From an uncultured Porphyromonadaceae bacterium (GTDB lineage Bacteria > Bacteroidota > Bacteroidia > Bacteroidales > Muribaculaceae): DNA of 14,535 bases. Of this stretch, positions 9,451-14,535 are shown one piece after another (position 1 is the stretch's first letter; every line of letters begins with the position of its first letter). The notes under the pieces were generated by a model. That model was not told the origin of the DNA and did no database searches. It saw only the letters and a list, made by a program, of their open reading frames with translations. Location of the stretch: positions 1 through 14,535 of the forward strand of contig USKE01000016.1 in the NCBI GenBank assembly GCA_900555165.1. The letters are read 5' to 3'. Both the position numbers and the translations under genes were made by a program.

Positions 9451-10053
9451 TCAGTCGCGCCACACGGTGGCGCCGAGGGCTTTTATCCCCGGGTCGGCGA
9501 GCGTGGCCGCGGTGGGGTTTACAAGCACCGGCGTGTGCGCGGCCATGAGGAGGGGGAGATCGTCGGGGTGGTCACTGAGGGCCACGTCAATGCCTGCAAT
9601 ACCCGTAACAGCCTGTACACGACGCAGTTTTTCGGCGCCGCGCGTTTCGGTATAATCCTTGAAACGGCGCGACACTGGGCGCTCTGTGGCTATGACGTAG
9701 AGGCAGTCGAGCCGCCGTGCAAGCGGCATCACATATTCGGCGGAAGCCGCCGTGGCGAGTACCCACGGCTTTCCGGTCACATACCCCATGACACGCGGGT
9801 TCAGATACTGCATTATCTCGTCGGCGAGGGCGTCATAGTCTTCCGGCGTGAGCGTGCTGTCGGCTATTTTCATCAGTTCCCATTTCAGTCGCCGGTGGCT
9901 GACCATATTGAACCTCCGTGCCGCCCCCCAGAATCCATATCGCGCCAGGTCGGCGATACGGCGCCGTTTAAGTATGCGCCGACGCAGGAAACCGGCGAAA
10001 ATCCTGAATGTGTTGCGGGTTACTAGAGTCCCGTCGAGGTCGACGGCAATCAT
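9451..10053 (-). CDS. HAD-superfamily phosphatase (HAD-IB-like)
   Basis: This 200-aa cytoplasmic enzyme is a haloacid-dehalogenase-type phosphatase. Motif I is DLDGT with nucleophile Asp5 and acid/base Asp7; motif II is in LATAAS (99-104); motif III Lys is K142 in GAEKLRRV (139-146); motif IV is SDHPDDLPLL (160-169). A helical cap at about 15-90, rich in Arg, resembles the phosphoserine phosphatase (IB) subgroup. The substrate cannot be read directly. It overlaps the stop of the phosphoribosyltransferase gene as ATGA and is the third gene of the cassette, so a phosphoribosylated product is a reasonable substrate guess. Its stop codon directly abuts the ABC-F stop with no base between them. 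Confidence 0.88.
   Translation of the reverse strand: MIAVDLDGTLVTRNTFRIFAGFLRRRILKRRRIADLARYGFWGAARRFNMVSHRRLKWELMKIADSTLTPEDYDALADEIMQYLNPRVMGYVTGKPWVLATAASAEYVMPLARRLDCLYVIATERPVSRRFKDYTETRGAEKLRRVQAVTGIAGIDVALSDHPDDLPLLMAAHTPVLVNPTAATLADPGIKALGATVWRD
9457..9485 (+). terminator. Candidate terminator of the ABC-F gene, lying inside the HAD coding sequence
   Basis: Six bases after the ABC-F stop there is a perfect hairpin, GCGCCAC (9457-9463) and GTGGCGC (9467-9473), with a 3-nt ACG loop. After seven more bases comes TTTT at 9481-9484. The hairpin is encoded within the last codons of the convergent HAD gene. On the leftward transcript the same stem has no close U-tract. The U-tract is short and offset, so the call is tentative. 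Confidence 0.45.
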
Positions 10054-10643
10054 CTGTTCTTGTAGTCTTTTGACCAGGGGAATCTCACAAGTGTGCCGTT
10101 GTTGTAGGTATAATAGTCGGCCATGACAAGCGGCGAGTCTGTGGTGACTGTTATGGCCATGACCTTGACGCGTGCTTTGGGATTGGCACGTAGCACCGCG
10201 TCTATCACACCGCGGGCTGTGGTGCCGCTGTCGACGGCATCATCAATCAGCAATACCTCAGGCACGCCGTCGCGCAGGCGGTCGGCAATTTCTGTCTCCA
10301 GGTCGAGGTGCGGCACGCGGGGCTCGCGTAGGTGTTGCTTCATTTTCAGCAATGTGGCCTCGGTACGGCGCATGCTGTTCAGAATCCACAGCGGCACGTG
10401 CGGGAGCATCCTCACCAGTGCTCCCTTCTTGTATTTTGTCGAGGGGCGGTGCAGGTCTACCTCGCCGAAAAACTCAACCAATTCGGCCGGATATGATTTC
10501 AGGAAAGAGCGGGCCACGAAACTGCCCCCTTTTTTCACGGCAAGTATCACCCTGAACGGGGCGGGATGGTCATTGACTATCTGCTTGGCCAGAACGCCGG
10601 TCTGCCAGTCGAGGCCGGGTATGTTTAGGGTGACTATGTTCAT
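10050..10643 (-). CDS. PRPP-dependent phosphoribosyltransferase (type I PRTase fold)
   Basis: The 197-aa protein carries the PRPP-binding loop VLLIDDAVDSGTT (130-142), the hallmark of type I phosphoribosyltransferases. A pyrophosphate-binding loop AVKKGGSF (35-42) and a late FPWSKDY segment (188-194) also fit. Between the loops is an unusual stretch at about 58-118, rich in Lys/Arg/His (RPSTKYKKGALVRMLPH, then LLKMKQHLREPRVPHL), unlike the compact nucleobase salvage enzymes. The acceptor is therefore unknown and need not be a base. ATG 10643 overlaps the stop of the glycosyltransferase gene and its own stop overlaps the HAD start, both as ATGA. A 44-residue upstream extension is shadow reading of the glycosyltransferase gene. 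Coupling to a GT and a phosphatase suggests a role in glycan ribosylation (inference). Confidence 0.88.
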   Translation of the reverse strand: MNIVTLNIPGLDWQTGVLAKQIVNDHPAPFRVILAVKKGGSFVARSFLKSYPAELVEFFGEVDLHRPSTKYKKGALVRMLPHVPLWILNSMRRTEATLLKMKQHLREPRVPHLDLETEIADRLRDGVPEVLLIDDAVDSGTTARGVIDAVLRANPKARVKVMAITVTTDSPLVMADYYTYNNGTLVRFPWSKDYKNR

Positions 10644-11599
10644 TTGTAATGTCGTGCTAATAATTTGATAAATCGCGTGCCAAACAGCGATGCCGCGGCT
10701 CCGAGGCGGTTCTTGACCCGTACGCCCGGGGCAAAGAGTTCGGCGATGCGTTCCTGCCTGATTACGGCCAGGCACCGCGATTCCCTGGCGGCGTCGACAC
10801 AGTCGTTGGCGTACATCATCACAAGCATGTTGTAGTGTGCGCTGAAACGGCGGTCGCGTGCGGCACGTTCAAGGTCGGTGCCCCGGTAATGCGCGAGAAT
10901 CTCGTCGGTCACATCGAGCACGTCAAAGCGTCCCGGGCTTATCGTGTTTATGAAACTCTGGGGATTCCGGCGGTAAAAATACAGCTTTTCCGGCAGATAT
11001 GCAATTCTTGAGGCTCTTTCAAAAAGCCGGTAGAAGATATCGAGATCCTCATACCATCTCCCCTCGCGGTATCGCGGCCCGTCGGGGAAGAATATGTCAC
11101 GCCGGTATAGAGAGCCCCAGGCGGCATTTAGCCTGATTGACTGGTGGAGGCCGATTTTTATGGCATTGCGCGGCGCGATGATTTGCGGAAGAGCAGGCAT
11201 CGGTACGGGTGGTTTTGTCTCGGAATACTCGAAACCGCCCACCACAATGTCGGCGCCGGTGTCGCGGGCTGTCTCCAGATACCGGCGCAGGGCGTTGGGT
11301 TGCAGGGCGTCGTCAGCGTCGAGGCATGTGATCCATTCGCCGCGGGCATGTGCCAGTCCATGGTTGCGGGCCGACGACAGGCCGCCGTTGGGTTTGTCGA
11401 GCAGTATAAAACGGCTGTCGTCACCGACACGCAGACGGCAGATGCCGGCCGAGTCGTCGGTCGAGCCGTCGTTTACCAGCAATGCCTCGAAGTTGCCGTA
11501 TTCCTGGTCTTTCAGTGAGTCGAGCATGTCGGCAAGCCACGGTGCCGCATTGTATATGGGCACTATGACCGAAACCAGTGGATTTGTTTTCGCAGGCAT
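10640..11599 (-). CDS. Family 2 (GT-A) glycosyltransferase
   Basis: This 319-aa protein is an inverting GT2-type glycosyltransferase that uses a nucleotide-sugar donor. The GT-A core has VSVIVPIYNAAPWL (9-22), the nucleotide-binding VNDGSTDDS (42-50), KPNGGLSSARNHG (69-81) and the metal-binding CLDADD (92-97). The likely catalytic-base region is RWYEDLDIFYRLF (181-193). There are no clear membrane spans; the C-terminal end (about 285-319) is basic and amphipathic and may touch the membrane. The family makes O-antigen, capsule and other surface glycans; donor and acceptor are unknown. It is the first gene of the GT2-PRT-HAD cassette. An AT-rich upstream stretch (11600-11668) may hold its promoter, but no clear TAnnTTTG box was found. 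Confidence 0.9.
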   Translation of the reverse strand: MPAKTNPLVSVIVPIYNAAPWLADMLDSLKDQEYGNFEALLVNDGSTDDSAGICRLRVGDDSRFILLDKPNGGLSSARNHGLAHARGEWITCLDADDALQPNALRRYLETARDTGADIVVGGFEYSETKPPVPMPALPQIIAPRNAIKIGLHQSIRLNAAWGSLYRRDIFFPDGPRYREGRWYEDLDIFYRLFERASRIAYLPEKLYFYRRNPQSFINTISPGRFDVLDVTDEILAHYRGTDLERAARDRRFSAHYNMLVMMYANDCVDAARESRCLAVIRQERIAELFAPGVRVKNRLGAAASLFGTRFIKLLARHYK

Positions 11600-11613
11600 T
11601 ACAGATGTCGGTA

Positions 11614-11671
11614 TTTTACATATATAACGTCACCCGCGTTAAAATAGTATAAGTAGCGGGATGATGTAAAA
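11614..11671. promoter_or_regulatory. Nested inverted repeats in the upstream region of the glycosyltransferase gene
   Basis: An 8-bp perfect inverted repeat, TTTTACAT at 11614-11621 with ATGTAAAA at 11664-11671, encloses a second one, CCCGC at 11633-11637 with GCGGG at 11656-11660, around an AT-rich core. It lies 15-72 bp before the GT2 start. It could be an operator, a structured leader or part of the adjoining terminator, whose T-tract it overlaps. Function is not established. Confidence 0.35.
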
Positions 11672-11712
11672 CAGACAGTGCCGTGTCAGAGATTGACACA
11701 GCGCTGTCCGTC
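11667..11712 (-). terminator. Intrinsic terminator of the Omp28 operon
   Basis: A long inverted repeat has arms at 11674-11688 and 11694-11708 with a 5-nt loop. On the leftward transcript the 15-bp stem contains one C-A mismatch and one G-U pair. It can be extended outward by several pairs (G-U, C-G, A-U, G-U). It is followed by TGTTTTA, a short U-tract. It lies about 30 nt after the stop of the Omp28 gene, as expected for its terminator. Confidence 0.7.
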
Positions 11713-11741
11713 ATTATATTATCTTATTAAGAGGGGCGGGT

Positions 11742-13706
11742 TCAGTCGATGGCCACGACTTTGGCGGTCGAGCCCTGGCGGCGGATGTAGATGCCGGCGG
11801 CGGGTTCGCTGACACGTATGCCCTGCAGGTTGTAGTATTCAACCGGAGCGTCGGCATCGGCGTCGGCGTCGGTGAACACATTGTCGATGGCGGCCAGGTC
11901 ACCGGCCTTAACCATGCAGGCGTTCTCGACGATGCCGGTCTTTCTGTTGAGCAGGTAGACGATGGCATTCAGGTTGATCCAGTGCTCGATTTTGCTGTCG
12001 GCGGTGAACTTGAGCTCATAGGTGTACTCGTATTCCTGCCCGGCAACCACTGATTCGGGGATGGTGCCCAGCAGGCCGCGTGCGCTGTTGATCTGGCGGG
12101 CCACGTCGTTGTAGATGGTCTCTACCTTGGCGGGTTTGTCGCCCCAGCCGGGAAGGCTTGTGCCGGGGTAGTTGCTGTTCTGCTCGTAGGGGCCGACATT
12201 GTCTTCGGTAACGGCGAATGCCAGGATATAGTCTTCCGACGCCTTGTCGTTGTCATACGAGAATGCAGACTTGGTGTTGAAGATCACGCCGTTCTTCTTT
12301 TCGTTGAACATGGCGGTGGCGGTGACTGTGGCCGGTGCCGGATATGTCTTGAACAGCTCGATGTCATTCACGCAGTCGTCGGTAGGATAGATGTAAGCCA
12401 TTGTCGAGCGGTTCAGCACTGCCGAGGGGAATCCGCTGGAGTAGGCCTGTGTGACCGGGAAGTACGAATCCACGGCCATGGGATCCTGGTAATGGACTGC
12501 CACCGGAATCACGCTGCCGTCGGTGTATTTCTCACGCAGGGCCTCCATGGTCACGATACCCTGGGGGCAGAAGCCGCACCAGGTACCGGTGAACTCCTCG
12601 ATCACTACATTGCGCTGGTAGCCCTTGCCTGTAGGCAGTACCTGGATTGCACCGGCGATGGTCTTGTTCTCGTCTTTGTTGGGGTTTCCGTTCACTTTGG
12701 TGATGGTTACGGTAACAGGCACCCTCTGGACATCAGGGGTAGAGCAGGTGAGGTCTGAGAGTGTTGCTACGGCTGATTTGCTGTAGCTGAGCGGCTGGTC
12801 AAGATCCAGGTGTACTGTTTCGGCAGGGGCTGTGCCGACTGTCACCTCACAGTCGATGCTGTTGATGTCGTTGGCCGCGTTGTTGGTAAAGAGGAAATAG
12901 AAGTCAAACGGGTCGTTCTCATACACCGAAGGCTGCACGTCATATTCATCCAGTGAGACCTTATCGGTGGGGAGGTTGTCGCCGCTTATCACCGTGCCCA
13001 GGCATAAGAAACCGAGCCGATCGGCAAAGTTGTTGAACGACCAGCTTGGATTAGGTACATCATCGGTGGCAACCGGTCGGAAACCAATCCAGCCACCTGT
13101 CGCGTCATTGCCGTGATCTCTGCCGTCAATGATGACAGTGGCGTCCTGGGGAGATGAGAGATAATAATAAAAGCCGATATAAAGCGGTTTGTTTGCCACT
13201 ATCTCGTATGGGGTGTCGAACTGGAACGACACGAGCGTGCCCCCCGCCTCGGGCAGATCGACCGTCTGGGTATAGAAAGGCTCGAAGTTCTGCAGGTCGT
13301 ATGCAAGGAACATCGTCGCTTTCTTGATGGTATTGACACTTGAAGTCTCTGTCGAGGCATTCATGTTGATACCGGTATAGAAGAACATTCCAGTGAGCTT
13401 GTTTCCGGCGAATTCGTTCGTGAGTGTTCGAGTGAACTGGAACGCCTGAGCCATCTGCATACCTGTCTCCTGATCCTGGAATGCTATCGCCTGGTAAGGG
13501 TCATAGGCGGGGGAGTAGGTCATCGACATAGTCTGGCCGGCGGCGCGTTTTGCCATCGGGACTTTGGTATCGGCCGGTGTGAAGGGCACCGCGGTGCCGA
13601 AAGATGCACCCGGAGATGTGGTCAGCATCCGGGGGGCTTTCTGCAGTGCCGACGATGCGCCGAGAGCGACTATGCAGGCCAGCAGGGTGAGTAATATTTT
13701 TTTCAT
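11742..13706 (-). CDS. Omp28-related, thioredoxin-like secreted protein with T9SS-like C-terminus
   Basis: This is a 654-aa exported protein. Residues 1-20 form a signal peptide (MKKILLTLLA, then hydrophobic). Residues about 60-360 are beta-rich. An Omp28-like domain with a thioredoxin-like active site follows at about 365-605: VVIEEFTGTWCGFCPQG (367-383), with CxxC at Cys377/Cys380, and VAVHYQDPM (402-410). The Asp-Ala run TDADADADA (612-620) links to a C-terminal tail at 622-654 (VEYYNLQGIRVSEPAAGIYI, then KVVAID) that resembles the type IX secretion sorting domain. It is probably moved across the outer membrane or held at the cell surface. The redox role is suggested by WCGFC but not proven. 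The gene starts 26 nt after the upstream small secreted protein gene, so they form an operon, and a terminator follows. Confidence 0.85.
   Translation of the reverse strand: MKKILLTLLACIVALGASSALQKAPRMLTTSPGASFGTAVPFTPADTKVPMAKRAAGQTMSMTYSPAYDPYQAIAFQDQETGMQMAQAFQFTRTLTNEFAGNKLTGMFFYTGINMNASTETSSVNTIKKATMFLAYDLQNFEPFYTQTVDLPEAGGTLVSFQFDTPYEIVANKPLYIGFYYYLSSPQDATVIIDGRDHGNDATGGWIGFRPVATDDVPNPSWSFNNFADRLGFLCLGTVISGDNLPTDKVSLDEYDVQPSVYENDPFDFYFLFTNNAANDINSIDCEVTVGTAPAETVHLDLDQPLSYSKSAVATLSDLTCSTPDVQRVPVTVTITKVNGNPNKDENKTIAGAIQVLPTGKGYQRNVVIEEFTGTWCGFCPQGIVTMEALREKYTDGSVIPVAVHYQDPMAVDSYFPVTQAYSSGFPSAVLNRSTMAYIYPTDDCVNDIELFKTYPAPATVTATAMFNEKKNGVIFNTKSAFSYDNDKASEDYILAFAVTEDNVGPYEQNSNYPGTSLPGWGDKPAKVETIYNDVARQINSARGLLGTIPESVVAGQEYEYTYELKFTADSKIEHWINLNAIVYLLNRKTGIVENACMVKAGDLAAIDNVFTDADADADAPVEYYNLQGIRVSEPAAGIYIRRQGSTAKVVAID
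11848..11871. repeat. In-frame hexanucleotide repeat (four units)
   Basis: Four tandem units of 6 bp (GCGTCG, GCATCG, GCGTCG, GCGTCG) encode the Asp-Ala run in the linker before the C-terminal sorting tail of the Omp28-type protein. Changes in unit number would keep the frame and only change linker length. Confidence 0.7.
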
Positions 13707-13732
13707 ATCTGGTTGTATGGGTGGAGATGTTA

Positions 13733-14419
13733 TTATTTTATGATAATCTTGCCGGTGTTGGCGCCGAGGGTGTAGATGTAGATGCCCGGGGCGAGGGCCG
13801 ATGTGCTGACAGTGCCGTTGCCCTCGCAGAGAACAGAGAGAACGCGTGTGCCGGCGACTGAATAGAGGTCAAGCGTCGTGGCGTCTGCTACGGACCAGGC
13901 GATGCCGCCGGTTACGGGCTGTACTGATTCGGCAACTCCTCCGATTGTCTCGAGTGCCGAGGCTCCGGGGCCCATCACAAGGGTGAACTCGACGGGGTCG
14001 CCTCCGTCGTCGGTGGCGGTGAATCGGGTGATTACGTCAGGTACCTCGTCACCCTCGTATTCTGTTTCCATGAACTCGAAATCGAGGCTCAGTGGCTGCC
14101 CCTGGCGCAGGGTAAGATCCTCTTTTGTTACGGATTCACCCTTGGAACAATTGCTACCGCAGCACATCTGGATGCTCTGGCCCGAGGTGCAGGTAGCTGT
14201 CACGGTGACTGTGTTGGTGAAGAAGTCGCTGACGATACTCAGGTCGGGTTTCATCATGATGTCCCACACACCGCGCTCGAACTCCTCGGCGGAGTATTCG
14301 GTGAATTTTACGGTCGAGCCGGGAATGATTTCCTGGTCGCCGAGCATGAATTTCAGGTTCACGGCCTGGGCGCCCAGTGTCATGGCGGCGCAGGCCATCA
14401 AGAGGTAAAGTTTCTTCAT
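13733..14419 (-). CDS. Small secreted protein with Cys cluster and T9SS C-terminal sorting domain
   Basis: I do not recognise a named function for this 228-aa protein. Residues 1-19 are a signal peptide (MKKLYLLMACAAMTLGAQA). Residues about 20-150 are a beta-rich domain with a cysteine cluster at 77-91 (C-x8-CC-x3-C, within CTSGQSIQMCCGSNCSKG). A linker leads to a clear T9SS type A-like sorting domain at about 183-228 (LDLYSVAGTRVLSV, LAPGIYIYTL, KIIIK). It is therefore predicted to cross the outer membrane by type IX secretion and lose or anchor its tail. It is the first complete gene of the two-gene operon with the Omp28/thioredoxin-like protein. No strong promoter box was found in the 62 nt upstream, so it may also be cotranscribed with the gene at the right edge. 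Confidence 0.8.
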   Translation of the reverse strand: MKKLYLLMACAAMTLGAQAVNLKFMLGDQEIIPGSTVKFTEYSAEEFERGVWDIMMKPDLSIVSDFFTNTVTVTATCTSGQSIQMCCGSNCSKGESVTKEDLTLRQGQPLSLDFEFMETEYEGDEVPDVITRFTATDDGGDPVEFTLVMGPGASALETIGGVAESVQPVTGGIAWSVADATTLDLYSVAGTRVLSVLCEGNGTVSTSALAPGIYIYTLGANTGKIIIK

Positions 14420-14481
14420 GTTCTATCTGATTTGTTGTTGTAAGTTCAATTAGAATCTTGTTGCGGGAACCGGGCCGATGA

Positions 14482-14535
14482 TTATTCGGCGGTGGCCGGG
14501 GTCACATGCACGCGGGTGGGCTGGGCCACGCCGCC
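14482..14535 (-). CDS. C-terminal end of a further leftward gene (partial, cut by window edge)
   Basis: Reading leftward from the right edge, one frame stays open for 17 codons, ending with RVHVTPATAE and a TAA stop at 14484-14482. The GC-rich third positions match neighbouring genes. It would sit 62 nt upstream of the small secreted protein gene on the same strand. No function can be assigned from this fragment. One other minus frame also stays open for a similar length, so the call is tentative. Confidence 0.4.
   Translation of the reverse strand, partial: GGVAQPTRVHVTPATAE

Overview
The window looks like chromosomal DNA from a gut-type Bacteroidales bacterium, most likely Muribaculaceae or a close relative. 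The signs are G+C-rich coding sequence, promoter -7 boxes of the Bacteroidetes form TAnnTTTG, secreted proteins ending in type IX secretion (T9SS)-like tails, a DUF5106/thioredoxin-like protein, an Omp28-related protein and a NupG-type nucleoside transporter. The genus assignment is inference; no search was possible.

Layout from left to right. 1-203 is a non-coding end holding two identical 20-bp palindromes arranged as an 86-bp inverted pair (29-114), plus smaller hairpins. 204-7563 is a seven-gene leftward operon. In transcription order it encodes a DUF5106/thioredoxin-like protein, MnmA, a DUF151-UVR bifunctional nuclease, a NupG-like transporter, RsmE, KdsA and a TPR protein. Junctions are 25-44 nt gaps or ATGA start/stop overlaps. 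A 108-bp divergent promoter region (7564-7671) follows, and then a rightward ABC-F ATPase (7672-9450). That gene abuts, stop codon to stop codon, a leftward three-gene cassette (9451-11599) encoding GT2 glycosyltransferase, PRPP-dependent phosphoribosyltransferase and HAD phosphatase, joined by ATGA overlaps. An intergenic stretch (11600-11741) holds a strong leftward terminator and nested inverted repeats. Last comes a leftward two-gene secretion operon (11742-14419): a small Cys-rich T9SS-type protein and an Omp28/thioredoxin-like protein. The C-terminal end of one more leftward gene reaches the right edge.

How the genes may work together. The seven-gene operon mixes translation quality (MnmA, RsmE), LPS core synthesis (KdsA), nucleoside uptake and envelope or periplasmic proteins, so it looks like a growth-linked housekeeping operon. 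The GT2-PRT-HAD cassette is the most interesting part. Its content fits a split version of the PRPP-dependent ribofuranosylation chemistry known for some O-antigens: a phosphoribosyltransferase adds phosphoribose to a glycan and a HAD phosphatase removes the 5-phosphate. Nothing in the window is a CRISPR array, phage, transposase, tRNA or rRNA gene.
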